Notes: generated by a model from the sequence alone, not told the origin. Shown: positions 1 to 8,984, numbered from the stretch's first letter. The stretch: DNA of 64,000 bases from Flavihumibacter stibioxidans (GCF_014332695.1 NZ_MBUA01000029.1:224724-288723), one strand, 5' to 3'. Program-made: numbers and translations.

Positions 1-507
1 GTCTTTTCCTTCCCGAACCAGTTTCCGGATTTCTGTGGCGGAGATGTCCAGCATCGGTGCTTTTACCACCTGGATCCGGGCCGGTAGTTTGGTACTGATA
101 TCAAAACCCGGGCGGGGATAAACATAAAAATCATGGCTGGTTACCAGTTTGTCCGCATTCTTCCATTTATGAAGGTTTTGCAGTCCATCGCTGCCCATGA
201 TCACGGCAAACTCGTGCTGGGGAAATTTTTCCTCCAGGTAGGTTAGGGTATCGATGGTATAGGAAGGGCGGGGGAGGTGGAATTCTATATCACTGGCTTT
301 TAAGCAGCTAACTCCTTCAATGGCTGTCTTCACCAGGTGCAGGCGGTGGTACTCGTTGAGCAGGGCCGCAGCCGGTTTGAAAGGGTTTTGAGGCGAAACC
401 ACCAGCCACACCTGCTGAAGGTCTGTATGCGTAGCCATGTGGTGGGCGATGATACAGTGACCGGTATGAATGGGATTAAAGGAGCCGAAATAGAGTCCGA
501 TTTTCAT
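1..507 (-). CDS. nadD: Nicotinate-nucleotide adenylyltransferase NadD (3' part cut by window edge)
   Basis: Adenylates nicotinate mononucleotide to deamido-NAD in cytosolic NAD synthesis. The ATG is at 505-507 on the minus strand; 169 codons are visible without a stop, so the C-terminus lies outside the window (the family usually has about 190-210 residues). The nucleotidyltransferase signature GSFNPIHTGH is at residues 8-17, MGSD lies near residue 104, and the late ISATEIR motif, the usual ISSTxIR, is near residue 154. It is read in the same direction as the FeoA gene just upstream of it. nadA at 5.1-6.1 kb supplies the quinolinate for the same pathway. The truncation comes from the window, not from the gene. 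Confidence 0.93.
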   Translation of the reverse strand, partial: MKIGLYFGSFNPIHTGHCIIAHHMATHTDLQQVWLVVSPQNPFKPAAALLNEYHRLHLVKTAIEGVSCLKASDIEFHLPRPSYTIDTLTYLEEKFPQHEFAVIMGSDGLQNLHKWKNADKLVTSHDFYVYPRPGFDISTKLPARIQVVKAPMLDISATEIRKLVREGKD

Positions 508-550
508 GCCGCCAATTTAGCTTACCTGTCTGAAGACACAAAAAAAGAGG

Positions 551-808
551 TCAGGAGACCTCTTCTACAAAAATATTACGGGCTTCATCCAGCCTAAGGC
601 TCAGGTTATAGCCCGATACCGATATCGCGATGGGATCACCAAGCGGGGCTTTCTGTTCCACCCTTACCTTTTCACCGGGAACACATCCCATTTCCATTAG
701 CTTCAGGAAAATATCATTGTTCTCAAAGCTCTTGATCACAACCGTGTGCCCAACCCCTATATCTGATAAACGTTTCATCATAACTGCTTCAAAACTATGC
801 TCCGCCAT
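551..808 (-). CDS. FeoA-domain protein
   Basis: Small cytosolic SH3-like protein of the FeoA family, which normally assists the FeoB ferrous iron transporter. From the ATG at 808 it has 85 residues, close to the usual 75-85. The typical pattern is present: RLSDIGVGH near the start, LMEMGCVPGEKVRV in the middle and the IAISVSGYNLSLRLDEA end. A start at 844 is possible but would overlap ybeY, which is divergent, so 808 is preferred. No feoB is adjacent; nadD follows 43 bp downstream on the same strand. Some stand-alone FeoA proteins act with an unlinked FeoB, and some FeoA domains are part of DtxR-type regulators. Which applies here cannot be told from the sequence. Confidence 0.85.
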   Translation of the reverse strand: MAEHSFEAVMMKRLSDIGVGHTVVIKSFENNDIFLKLMEMGCVPGEKVRVEQKAPLGDPIAISVSGYNLSLRLDEARNIFVEEVS

Positions 809-833
809 TGAAATTGTTTTACGAATTTTGGAA

Positions 834-1271
834 ATGATGAGCAAAGCTACCGATAATATTCAGTTCCATTACCTGCTGAAAGGATTCAGCTTCCAGAACC
901 GGAACCAGTGTAAATCCTTTATCCAACAGCTCTTTAAAAAGGAAAAGAAAGCCCTGGACTCACTTAATTTTATCTTCTGCAGCGATGAATACCTGCTTGA
1001 GATCAACCGTAACTACCTGAACCACGATTATTATACTGATATCATCACGTTCGACCTTTCAGAACCCGGACAAGCCACCACAGGGGAAATCTATATCAGT
1101 ATTGACCGGGTAAGGGACAATGCCAATAACCACGAGGAAAGCTTTACCCGCGAATTGCACCGGGTGATCTTCCACGGTGCGCTTCACCTCTGCGGTTATG
1201 GTGATAAAACACAGGAAGAGGAGATTCTCATGAGGAAAATGGAGAACAAATACCTGGACATGTATTTTTAA
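834..1271 (+). CDS. ybeY: Endoribonuclease / rRNA maturation factor YbeY
   Basis: Single-domain metal-dependent endoribonuclease of the UPF0054 family, involved in 16S rRNA 3' maturation and ribosome quality control. The protein has 144-145 residues, typical for the family. The zinc-binding signature is seen as HGALHLCGYGD (family form HGxLHLxGYDH; the third ligand position here is D instead of H). The reading frame stays open upstream to 630, but that part is antisense to the FeoA gene and has no family resemblance, so tandem ATGs at 834 and 837 are the likely starts. A perfect parS palindrome begins at base 1272, directly after the stop codon. Confidence 0.92.
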   Translation: MMSKATDNIQFHYLLKGFSFQNRNQCKSFIQQLFKKEKKALDSLNFIFCSDEYLLEINRNYLNHDYYTDIITFDLSEPGQATTGEIYISIDRVRDNANNHEESFTRELHRVIFHGALHLCGYGDKTQEEEILMRKMENKYLDMYF

Positions 1272-1287
1272 TGTTCCACGTGGAACA
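1272..1287. other. parS-like ParB binding site 1
   Basis: Perfect 16-bp palindrome TGTTCCACGTGGAACA. It differs from the B. subtilis-type parS (TGTTTCACGTGAAACA) by one symmetric change and keeps the CACGTG core. It starts at the base after the ybeY stop codon. A second identical copy lies 542 bp away, and oriC-like sequence is about 5 kb to the right. ParB spreading from such sites marks the origin region for segregation. ParB binding itself is inferred. Confidence 0.8.
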
Positions 1288-1829
1288 AAGGAAATCCACA
1301 GGGTTAAAAGATCCCTGAAATTCGTTGTCTGGGTAGCATGGAATAGGCATGCGTGTAAAACAGGGAAAGATCAGCCGGGCTATTGTAGGAACCAATTATG
1401 ATTGCAGAAAAAAGTATTTCCCGCCTATTAGCACAGTATCATCTCACCACAATAGCTTAAAACAGCCATACTGTCTGGCTACAACTTAAGGATATATTCC
1501 TCAATACCCCTCAGCCCATCCTTTACAAAAACCTGTCCCTATAAGATCCAAGCATATTCTCCCATAGGCTCCATAAATTCAGGATTCCAAATTGAACCTC
1601 CAGCATAAGAGCCAACAGACTATTCGGCATGTTCATTATTAAGGAATAAAAGCTAAGTGCTGGCAGTAAAAGGTGCAGGATAAGTATATTCAGTTTTGGT
1701 ATCATCCCAGAGGAAAATAGTGGTTCTAATATCTCTCATTCAACATGACTCCTTTCTCACCCTCCTGTTGCTTACTGGTTCTTATTCCTGGACTTAAGCT
1801 ATGTAAAACCAGGCTACAGAAAAACCATC
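1288..1829. other. Gene-free stretch between the two parS sites
   Basis: About 540 bp without a convincing gene. A 60-codon frame on the minus strand (1523-1705) has no recognisable motif and unusual composition for this genome, so it is not called. The stretch has more A+T than neighbouring genes. No tRNA-like fold or repeat was seen. It may simply be spacer DNA between ParB sites, or a decayed gene. Confidence 0.5.
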
Positions 1830-1845
1830 TGTTCCACGTGGAACA
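1830..1845. other. parS-like ParB binding site 2
   Basis: Second perfect copy of TGTTCCACGTGGAACA, identical to the site at 1272. It lies 47 bp before the mnmG start codon and just upstream of that gene's putative -7 box, so bound ParB could affect mnmG transcription. Two exact copies of a 16-bp palindrome in 600 bp are far beyond chance. Confidence 0.82.
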
Positions 1846-1866
1846 TTCAGTCTCCCCAACAACCTG

Positions 1867-1874
1867 TACTTTTG
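1867..1874 (+). promoter_or_regulatory. Putative Bacteroidota -7 promoter box of mnmG
   Basis: TACTTTTG matches the Bacteroidota -7 consensus TAnnTTTG. It ends 17 bp before the mnmG ATG. No clear -33 TTTG is visible; that position is next to the parS site. Assigned by pattern only. Confidence 0.45.
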
Positions 1875-1891
1875 TACACTAAATCTTTTGA

Positions 1892-3760
1892 ATGTTTCCA
1901 GTTTATGATGTTATAGTGGTTGGGGCAGGACATGCGGGTTGTGAGGCAGCAGCAGCTGCAGCTAATATGGGTAGCAAGGTCTTGTTGGTGACCATGAATA
2001 TGCAAACCATCGCCCAGATGAGTTGTAACCCGGCAATGGGTGGTATAGCAAAGGGACAGATTGTTAGAGAGATTGATGCCCTCGGGGGTTATTCTGGCAT
2101 TGTGACCGATAAAAGTATGATCCAATTCCGGATGTTGAACCTTTCAAAGGGACCTGCCATGTGGAGTCCGCGTGCACAAAGTGATCGCATGCTTTTTGCA
2201 AGTACCTGGCGGGAAATGCTGGAACAAACTCCCAATGTGGATTTTTACCAGGATATGGTAAAGGGTTTGATTATTAAGGATGGCAGGGCAAGGGGTGTTG
2301 TTACGGGACTTGGACACGAGATCAGTGCCAGGGCGGTGGTGGTTACAAGTGGGACTTTCCTGAACGGTATCATTCATATTGGTGAAAAAACATTCGGTGG
2401 TGGCAGGGTAGCAGAGAAAGCTGCGACAGGTATTACAGAGCAACTGGTTTCCCTTGGCTTTGAGGCGGATCGTCTGAAAACCGGTACCCCACCCAGAATA
2501 GACGGAAGAAGCCTGGATTATTCCAAAATGGAAGAGCAACCCGGTGATGAAACCATTGTGGGTTTCAGTTATATGGGTATAGAAACCATACGGCCGGAAC
2601 AGCAAAGGAGTTGCCATATTACCTATACCAATTCGGCCACCCATGAATTACTGAAAACAGGATTCGACCGTAGTCCTATGTACACGGGAAGGATCGAAGG
2701 TGTTGGTCCCCGTTATTGCCCCAGTATCGAGGATAAGATCAATCGCTTTGCCGACAGGGAACGCCACCAGATTTTCGTAGAACCCGAAGGATGGAATACA
2801 GTGGAGATCTATGTTAACGGATTTTCAACTTCCCTGCCGGAGGATGTTCAATACAAGGCACTGGTTTCAATACCCGGGTTCGAGAACGCCAAAATGTTCC
2901 GTCCGGGTTATGCCATTGAGTACGATTATTTTCCGCCAACACAGTTGACTTATTCTTTGGAAACTAAATTGATACAGAACCTATTTTTTGCGGGACAAAT
3001 AAACGGAACAACCGGTTATGAGGAAGCAGCCTGCCAGGGTTTAATGGCTGGTATCAATGCGCACCTTAAAGTAAAAGAGTTGGAGCCTTTTATCCTGAAA
3101 AGAAGCGATGCCTATATCGGCGTACTGATCGATGACCTGATCAGCAAGGGTACCGAAGAACCCTATCGCATGTTTACCAGCAGGGCGGAATTCAGAACCC
3201 TGCTCCGCCAGGATAATGCAGACCTGCGCCTGACAGAAAAAAGTTATCAGATAGGGCTGGCTAAACAGGACAGACTGGAAAAAGTACTGGCCAAAAAAGA
3301 AGGAACAGAAATAGTAAAAAAACTGTTACAGGAACTCTCGCTTGAACCAGGCCCAACCAATGGATTCCTGGAATCAAAAAATTCAGCGCCTATCCTGCAA
3401 AAACAAAAAGCTGCCCAGATACTACTGCGCCCCAATATAAACCTGAAGGATATGAGCGCTGGTATTCCCGGATTCGCAGCAGCACTTTCACCCTTCACCA
3501 CAGAAATACTCGAGCAGGCAGAAGTACAACTGAAATACGACGTATATATAGAAAAGGAAAAAGACCTGGTGGAAAGAATGAACCAGATGGAAACCCTGGA
3601 AATCCCGACTAGCTTTGACTATACAAAAGTTGCCGCAATCAGTAATGAAGCAAGGGAAAAATTAAAAAGAATTCAACCCCGTACATTGGGCCAGGCCAGC
3701 AGGATCAGCGGCATCAATCCCAGTGATGTACAGATCTTAATGGTGTATATGGGCAGATAA
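1892..3760 (+). CDS. mnmG: tRNA uridine-5-carboxymethylaminomethyl modification enzyme MnmG (GidA)
   Basis: FAD-dependent enzyme that, with MnmE, installs carboxymethylaminomethyl groups on wobble U34 of several tRNAs. The protein has 622 residues, the normal family length. The dinucleotide-binding motif GAGHAG is at residues 11-16, followed by the conserved CNPAMGGIAKG. The FAD-binding GTFLNG and GRVAE segments and the C-terminal SRAEFRTLLRQDNAD are all present, and the last residues resemble the family's MnmE-binding helical end. In many bacteria gidA sits beside the replication origin with par loci, and here two parS palindromes and an oriC-like region flank it. mnmE is not in the window. 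The gene ends in a terminator shared with the convergent helicase gene. Confidence 0.97.
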   Translation: MFPVYDVIVVGAGHAGCEAAAAAANMGSKVLLVTMNMQTIAQMSCNPAMGGIAKGQIVREIDALGGYSGIVTDKSMIQFRMLNLSKGPAMWSPRAQSDRMLFASTWREMLEQTPNVDFYQDMVKGLIIKDGRARGVVTGLGHEISARAVVVTSGTFLNGIIHIGEKTFGGGRVAEKAATGITEQLVSLGFEADRLKTGTPPRIDGRSLDYSKMEEQPGDETIVGFSYMGIETIRPEQQRSCHITYTNSATHELLKTGFDRSPMYTGRIEGVGPRYCPSIEDKINRFADRERHQIFVEPEGWNTVEIYVNGFSTSLPEDVQYKALVSIPGFENAKMFRPGYAIEYDYFPPTQLTYSLETKLIQNLFFAGQINGTTGYEEAACQGLMAGINAHLKVKELEPFILKRSDAYIGVLIDDLISKGTEEPYRMFTSRAEFRTLLRQDNADLRLTEKSYQIGLAKQDRLEKVLAKKEGTEIVKKLLQELSLEPGPTNGFLESKNSAPILQKQKAAQILLRPNINLKDMSAGIPGFAAALSPFTTEILEQAEVQLKYDVYIEKEKDLVERMNQMETLEIPTSFDYTKVAAISNEAREKLKRIQPRTLGQASRISGINPSDVQILMVYMGR

Positions 3761-3763
3761 AAA

Positions 3764-3805
3764 AAAGGCTAACATATTTTAAATATTTAAAATATCTTAG
3801 CCTTT
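3764..3805. terminator. Bidirectional terminator between mnmG and the DEAD-box helicase gene
   Basis: Long, nearly perfect inverted repeat: AAAGGCTAA pairs with TTAGCCTTT and the AT-rich centre (ATATTTTAAATATTTAAAATAT) is also self-complementary. A-runs on one side and T-runs on the other suit termination in both directions between the convergent genes. Confidence 0.75.
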
Positions 3806-3817
3806 AGATTTTATTAA

Positions 3818-4954
3818 TTATGCCAGGCTCTTTTCAGAACGGCTGACAGGAATTTTCTTTCCAATCAATTTTTCAATGTCACGGATGTACGCCCTTTCCT
3901 CCCTGTCACAAAAAGAAATCGCGGTACCATCGGCACCGGCACGTCCCGTTCTACCGATCCTGTGCACATAGGTTTCAGCCACATTGGGAATTTCAAAATT
4001 GATCACCCATGCAAGGGAATCAATATCAATACCGCGTGCAGCAATATCTGTAGCCACCAGTACCCTGATTTTTCCAACCTTAAAATTGTTCAATGCCTGC
4101 TGCCTGGCACCCTGTGATTTATCACCGTGAATAGCTGCAGCACTGATACCAGCTTTCAGGAGAAACTTGGCAACCTTATCCGCGCCGTATTTAGTCCGGG
4201 TAAACACCAGCACCGTATCTATCCTGCCATTATTCAACATATCAAGGAGCAGGAATTTCTTTTCATCCTTATCCACGAAATACAATTCCTGGTGAATCAA
4301 CTCAGCTGTTGAAGACACAGGAGTAACCGCTATGCTGACAGGATGTTTAAGGATTGTATCTGCCAGCTGGCGGATCTCATCCGGCATGGTGGCAGAGAAA
4401 AACAGTGATTGTCTTTCTTTAGGAATCAATTTCAGGATCCGCTTTACATCATGCACAAAACCCATGTCCAGCATACGATCCGCTTCATCCAGGATGAAAT
4501 AACGCAGATCATTAAACGAAAGTAATCCCTGACCCACAAGGTCAAGCAATCTTCCGGGAGTGGCTATCAGGATATCAACACCTTTTTCCAGTGCCTGTAC
4601 CTGGGGAACCTGGGATACTCCACCAAAAATGCAAAGACTCCTGAAACCAAGGTACTTACCATAATCCCGGAAACTTTCTTCCACCTGGATCGCCAGTTCC
4701 CTCGTTGGCGTCAGTACGAGAACCTGGATACCCCTGAACCTTTTTACTTTGGCAAGATCCTCCTGCAAAAGCTGTAAAACCGGAATAGCAAATCCCGCTG
4801 TTTTGCCTGTACCAGTCTGGGCACAAGCCAATAAATCTTTTCTGTGTAAAACAACAGGAATAGCTTTTTCCTGGATGGGTGTTGGATTAGTATAACCAAC
4901 ATCGGCAAGAGCCCTCAATACGGGTTCTGTTACCGCTAATTGCGAAAAATTCAA
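3818..4954 (-). CDS. DEAD-box ATP-dependent RNA helicase (RhlE-like)
   Basis: Cytosolic RNA helicase that unwinds short RNA duplexes in ribosome assembly or RNA decay. All core motifs can be read in order: the Q motif GYTNPTPIQ (residues 20-28), motif I AQTGTGKT (45-52), PTRELA, TPGRLL, motif II DEAD, SAT, then in the second RecA-like domain the ARGIDID segment and HRIGRTGR. The protein is 378 residues and stops soon after the helicase core, without the basic C-terminal tail of many RhlE, CsdA or DbpA proteins. It is therefore a minimal helicase. It converges on mnmG across a shared terminator. The exact subfamily (RhlE or another) is uncertain. Confidence 0.93.
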   Translation of the reverse strand: MNFSQLAVTEPVLRALADVGYTNPTPIQEKAIPVVLHRKDLLACAQTGTGKTAGFAIPVLQLLQEDLAKVKRFRGIQVLVLTPTRELAIQVEESFRDYGKYLGFRSLCIFGGVSQVPQVQALEKGVDILIATPGRLLDLVGQGLLSFNDLRYFILDEADRMLDMGFVHDVKRILKLIPKERQSLFFSATMPDEIRQLADTILKHPVSIAVTPVSSTAELIHQELYFVDKDEKKFLLLDMLNNGRIDTVLVFTRTKYGADKVAKFLLKAGISAAAIHGDKSQGARQQALNNFKVGKIRVLVATDIAARGIDIDSLAWVINFEIPNVAETYVHRIGRTGRAGADGTAISFCDREERAYIRDIEKLIGKKIPVSRSEKSLA

Positions 4955-5123
4955 TACAAAAAAATTAAAATGATAAAAACGGTAAGGCTAACATTTGAGG
5001 ATGTTACTTTACCCGCCTTACAAACGAACCAACCAAAACGAACCGATACTTCGGACCAGCAGGAGCGATGTCAAGAACGGCGAAGCTAACTTAAATTACC
5101 CACACCATTTGTTAATTCCTTCA

Positions 5124-6140
5124 TTAACCCACCAGTCCTGCAGCCCTGCTGATCTCCAGCATTCTGTCAATAGGCTTTTTGGCTGCAAGTCTCAGGTTCT
5201 CGTCCATCAGTATCTCCGGTTTTTCATATTTCATGCAGAGATAAAGCTTTTCCAGTGTATTGAGTTTCATGTGTGGACAATCATTACAGGCGCAACTGTT
5301 GTCCGGGGGAGCGGGAATGAAAGTTTTTTCCGGACTGGCTTTTTGCATCTGGTGTAAAATGCCCGTTTCCGTCGCAACAATGTACTCATTTGCATTATCC
5401 TGCTGGGTATACTTAAGCAGCTGTGTGGTGCTCCCTATGAAGTCCGCAATGCGCAACAATGGGTCTTCGCACTCGGGGTGTGCAATCAATTTTGCATTGG
5501 GGTGCCGAACCTTCAGCCTGGTGATCTTCTCCAGGCTGAAAATTTCATGAACCATGCAGGCCCCATTCCATAGGACCATGTTACGACCGGTCTTCTTATT
5601 CAGGAACGCACCCAGATTCTTATCCGGAGCAAAGATGATGGGTTGATCCACCGGTACACTTTCAATAATCTTTTCCGCATTACCGCTGGTGCAGATGATA
5701 TCACTCAGTGCCTTGATCTCTGCGCTGCAGTTGATATAGGAAATGACGATATGATCCGGATGCTGCTTTTTAAAAGCGCTGAAAAGATCAGCTGGTGCAG
5801 AATCAGCCAGGGAACATCCTGCCTTAAGATCAGGCAACAATACTTTTTTGGTTGGATTTAAAATTTTGGCGGTTTCTGCCATAAAATGAACGCCGGCAAA
5901 AACAATCATATCGGCAGTGGTCTTTTCGGCCTGCTGTGCCAGACCGAGGCTGTCGCCAATATAATCAGCCACATCCTGGATATCGGGCTCCTGGTAATAG
6001 TGCGCCAGGATGATGGCATTTTTTTCTTTTTTCAATCTTTCGATCTCCTGGAAAATATCCAGGGCCGGATCAATTTCAATATCAAGATATCCTACCCGTT
6101 CTATATTATTCCATGCTGATTCCATGTTGATAACTGGCAT
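5124..6140 (-). CDS. nadA: Quinolinate synthase NadA
   Basis: [4Fe-4S] enzyme that condenses iminoaspartate with dihydroxyacetone phosphate to quinolinate in de novo NAD synthesis. The protein has 338 residues. Conserved features include ILAHYYQ (44-50), DSLGLA, the cysteines C109 (KAGCSLAD), C195 (NGACMVHE) and C288 (in the CxCxxC cluster CACNDC), which fit the three cluster ligands, and the TGILH motif. nadB and nadC are not in the window, while nadD is at the left edge. Its start lies at the left border of the oriC-like stretch and it is transcribed away from it. An alternative start is the ATG at 6125. Confidence 0.96.
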   Translation of the reverse strand: MPVINMESAWNNIERVGYLDIEIDPALDIFQEIERLKKEKNAIILAHYYQEPDIQDVADYIGDSLGLAQQAEKTTADMIVFAGVHFMAETAKILNPTKKVLLPDLKAGCSLADSAPADLFSAFKKQHPDHIVISYINCSAEIKALSDIICTSGNAEKIIESVPVDQPIIFAPDKNLGAFLNKKTGRNMVLWNGACMVHEIFSLEKITRLKVRHPNAKLIAHPECEDPLLRIADFIGSTTQLLKYTQQDNANEYIVATETGILHQMQKASPEKTFIPAPPDNSCACNDCPHMKLNTLEKLYLCMKYEKPEILMDENLRLAAKKPIDRMLEISRAAGLVG

Positions 6141-6809
6141 AGTAAATACTATTAATTATATTTTTTAAAATAAACCTATTATTATTATGGCTGTGGATAT
6201 GGGGAAAACTAATTTTCCCGGACTTGCTGGTGTCAAAATTAGCTGCTTATCCACAGTAATCCACAAAAATCCAACAATAAAGAAAGCACTACTATACTAC
6301 ATTACATGTCTTTATCAACAACTGTGGACTACATAAATGCTGTAAAACAATTTTGGCCTGCTGATGTGAAAAGCGATCTAATAAACCCGGGGTTATCAAC
6401 CCCTTCCGGCAGCCACCTACCCCTGGCTGTAAATTTTCCGGAAATTCTCCCCTGAATCCAACTTACCAAACCCCGGTTTTTCCACCATAAAACCGGAATA
6501 TTAACAAATGACTGTGTATACATGTTTCACATCACTTAAAATCACTGTGAATAACCCATGGAATAGCAGTGAAGGCAACTATATTATCAGTATTTATATG
6601 TTTCTATACGTGGAACAATATAAATTTGTTATATAAATAATATATATAATTTGATATTCAGGTCTGGTAAGGCTATTTAGGGGTAATTCCCTGAAATGCT
6701 GATTTGAAGCCAATTTCAGCCATTTTCCACAATTTGTTCATATGGTGAATTTCGTTATTTTCGCTCCTCATTTTTTGACAACCGTATAATATAATAATTA
6801 AGAAAAACC
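6141..6809. other. Putative chromosomal replication origin (oriC)
   Basis: A 669-bp gene-free stretch. DnaA-box-like 9-mers (consensus TTATCCACA): perfect at 6247-6255; one mismatch at 6192-6200 (minus), 6257-6265, 6312-6320, 6546-6554 (minus) and 6723-6731; two mismatches at 6323-6331 (minus) and 6393-6401. An AT-rich run at 6617-6660 (about 41 of 44 bases) could be the unwinding element, and 6141-6189 is also AT-rich. A degenerate parS (12 of 16 bases, with an intact ACGTGGAACA half) is at 6602-6617. mnmG with two parS sites on the left and dnaN on the right support this call. dnaA is not in the window. Origin function is inferred. Confidence 0.65.
6617..6660. other. AT-rich candidate DNA unwinding element
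   Basis: About 41 of 44 bases are A or T, with alternating TATATA steps. It adjoins the degenerate parS at 6602-6617 and lies to the right of most DnaA boxes, an arrangement typical of bacterial origins. Unwinding is inferred from composition alone. Confidence 0.5.
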
Positions 6810-8924
6810 ATGTCGATCATTCAGAACATCAGGGACAAGGCTGCGTGGCTGGTATTTATTGTCATTGCGCTGAGCTTATTGGGCTTCCTGTTAATGGACG
6901 CTTTTGTTGGAGGCCGCGGCCGCGGCGGACTGTTTGGTGGGAACAATACCACGATCGGTTCTGTGAACGGTGAAAAAATTGATTATGTGGATTTCCAGAA
7001 AAGGGTACAGATGGTGGAGGACCAGTACCAGCAGCAGGGATATCCGATGAATGAAATGATGCGCCAGAATGTACAGGAGCAGGTATGGAACCAGGTCATC
7101 GAAGAGAATGTCCTGGAAGAAGAATATGAGAAACTAGGCTTGACTGTTACGCCAAAGGAACTGGAAGATATTCTTTTCGGTGCAAACCCTCCGCAGGACC
7201 TCCGTCAGCAGTTTACCAATGAGCAGGGTGTATATGATGTGAATGCTGCCAAAGCTGCAATCGCAGAACTCCGTAAGCAGAAGGACAATCCCATGGCAAA
7301 AAATTTCAGCGACAATTATTTGCCGGCATTAATGGATGCGCGCAAACGTGAAAAGTATGCATCACTTCTTGGCAATACTTTTTATGTTCCAAAGTGGATG
7401 GCTGAGAAAATGATTTCCGATAACAGCCAGCTTGCTTCCATGAGTTTTGTTGCTGTGCCATATAATACTGTGAGTGACAGTGCGGCCGAGGTTAAGGTAA
7501 CGGATGCTGATATCACTGATTTCATCAACAAACATAAAGAAGAATTCAAGCAGGAAGCCAGCAGGAGCATTACCTATGTTTCTTTCAGTGCTGCCCCTAC
7601 TGCTGCCGATTCATCTGCGGTTAAAACCGGCCTGGAAAACCTGCGGACAGAATTTGCAACGGCTGCTGATCCTGCTGCGTTCCTTGTAAGGAATAACAGC
7701 GACCTGCCATATTTTGATGGTTTTGTTTTAAAATCAAAGCTGCAGGTTCCCAATGCAGATACCATTCGTTCGATGGCCGACGGATCTGTGTTTGGTCCCT
7801 ACCTTGATGGTGGCAGTTATGTGGTGGCAAAAATGATTGGCAAGCGCAACCTGCCGGACAGTGTTAAATGCCGCCACATTCTGGTAAGCAGCCAAACCAA
7901 TACCGACAGTGTTGCCAAGGCAAGGATTGATTCAATTGAAACTGCTATTCGCGGCGGTGCTGATTTTGCGGCACTGGCTGCCAAATACAGTGAGGATCCC
8001 GGTAGTAAGGATAAAGGGGGAGAATACGATTTTGCTTCACAGCAATTTGGTTCTCTCGCTAAGGAATTTGCTGAAGTAATTTTCTATGGCGTTACGGGAG
8101 ATAAAAAAGTGGTGAAGACAAGTTTCGGATACCATTATATAGAGGTGTTGAACCAGAAGAATTTTGAACCTGCTTATAAGATTGCATACCTCAGCCGTCC
8201 GATTGTTCCAAGTGTTGAAACGGAGAATGTGGCATCGGGTGCAGCCAATCAATTTGCTGGTGAAAGCCGCAATGCAAAAGCCTTCGATGAAAATGCCACT
8301 AAAAAAACACTGACCAAACTGATTGCCCAGGATATCAAACCAAACGATATCATGATTGCAGGACTCGGTTCCAGTCGCCAGTTGGTTCGTTGGATCAACG
8401 AAGCAAAACCCGGCGATGTATCTGAACCATTTAATATCGATGATAAATATGTGGTGGCCATGCTCACCGAGATCAATAAGGAAGGAGTGATGAGTGCTGC
8501 GAAGGCTCGTCCGCAGGTTGAATTCCTGATTCGCAACAATAAAAAAGCGGAAGTTATCAGCAAAAAAATCGGCGCCAGCAATTCCCTGGAAGCGATTGCA
8601 ACTGCCACCCAGCAGGCTGTACTGCGTTCTGACAGTGTCCGTTTTGCGTCTCCCTTTATTCCGAATGTTGGTCAGGAGCCAAAGGTTATCGGAGCTGCTT
8701 TCAACAAGGCAAACCAGTCGAAAATTTCCGCACCCATCACCGGCAATGCCGCTGTATTCGTGATCAAAACGGAAAATATTTCGGCCATGCCTGATGGCGG
8801 AATCAATGCGGAGACCCAGCGTAATGCCATGATGCAGCAAATGCGTCAGTCGGCAGGTTTCCGTGCGATGGACGCCCTGCGCAAAGCAGCCAATGTGAAA
8901 GACGATCGCGCAAAAATATTGTAG
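6810..8924 (+). CDS. Membrane-anchored peptidyl-prolyl isomerase / foldase (PpiD/SurA-like)
   Basis: Periplasmic folding factor anchored in the inner membrane. A cytosolic N-terminal segment is followed by one transmembrane helix (about residues 13-32), a SurA_N-type helical region starting at SVNGEKIDYVDF, a parvulin (PPIC) domain at about 350-450 (CRHILVSS, ADFAALAAKYSEDPGS, FGYHYIEVL), and a C-terminal region with a degenerate second parvulin-like part. The length of 704 residues and the layout match PpiD (E. coli about 620) and its Bacteroidota relatives. It is the first gene to the right of the oriC candidate and reads away from it. A rho-independent terminator and a repeat-family hairpin follow the stop. 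A long minus-strand frame over its 3' half is only a shadow. Confidence 0.9.
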   Translation: MSIIQNIRDKAAWLVFIVIALSLLGFLLMDAFVGGRGRGGLFGGNNTTIGSVNGEKIDYVDFQKRVQMVEDQYQQQGYPMNEMMRQNVQEQVWNQVIEENVLEEEYEKLGLTVTPKELEDILFGANPPQDLRQQFTNEQGVYDVNAAKAAIAELRKQKDNPMAKNFSDNYLPALMDARKREKYASLLGNTFYVPKWMAEKMISDNSQLASMSFVAVPYNTVSDSAAEVKVTDADITDFINKHKEEFKQEASRSITYVSFSAAPTAADSSAVKTGLENLRTEFATAADPAAFLVRNNSDLPYFDGFVLKSKLQVPNADTIRSMADGSVFGPYLDGGSYVVAKMIGKRNLPDSVKCRHILVSSQTNTDSVAKARIDSIETAIRGGADFAALAAKYSEDPGSKDKGGEYDFASQQFGSLAKEFAEVIFYGVTGDKKVVKTSFGYHYIEVLNQKNFEPAYKIAYLSRPIVPSVETENVASGAANQFAGESRNAKAFDENATKKTLTKLIAQDIKPNDIMIAGLGSSRQLVRWINEAKPGDVSEPFNIDDKYVVAMLTEINKEGVMSAAKARPQVEFLIRNNKKAEVISKKIGASNSLEAIATATQQAVLRSDSVRFASPFIPNVGQEPKVIGAAFNKANQSKISAPITGNAAVFVIKTENISAMPDGGINAETQRNAMMQQMRQSAGFRAMDALRKAANVKDDRAKIL

Positions 8925-8930
8925 GGATAT

Positions 8931-8984
8931 AGGTGTCTGACGTTTAGTATTACTGAATTCACCAGACACAAACGTCAGACACCT
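8931..8984. repeat. Interspersed hairpin repeat, copy A
   Basis: Perfect 15-bp inverted repeat: AGGTGTCTGACGTTT (8931-8945) and its complement (8970-8984), separated by a 24-nt loop with the core ATTACTGAATTC in forward orientation. It lies 6 bp after the PpiD-like gene's stop. Four more copies occur in the window. Confidence 0.85.

Noticed and set aside
1523..1705. 60-codon minus-strand frame between the parS sites
   Set aside because: Leu/Ile-rich with no family resemblance and no supporting context; too short to call.
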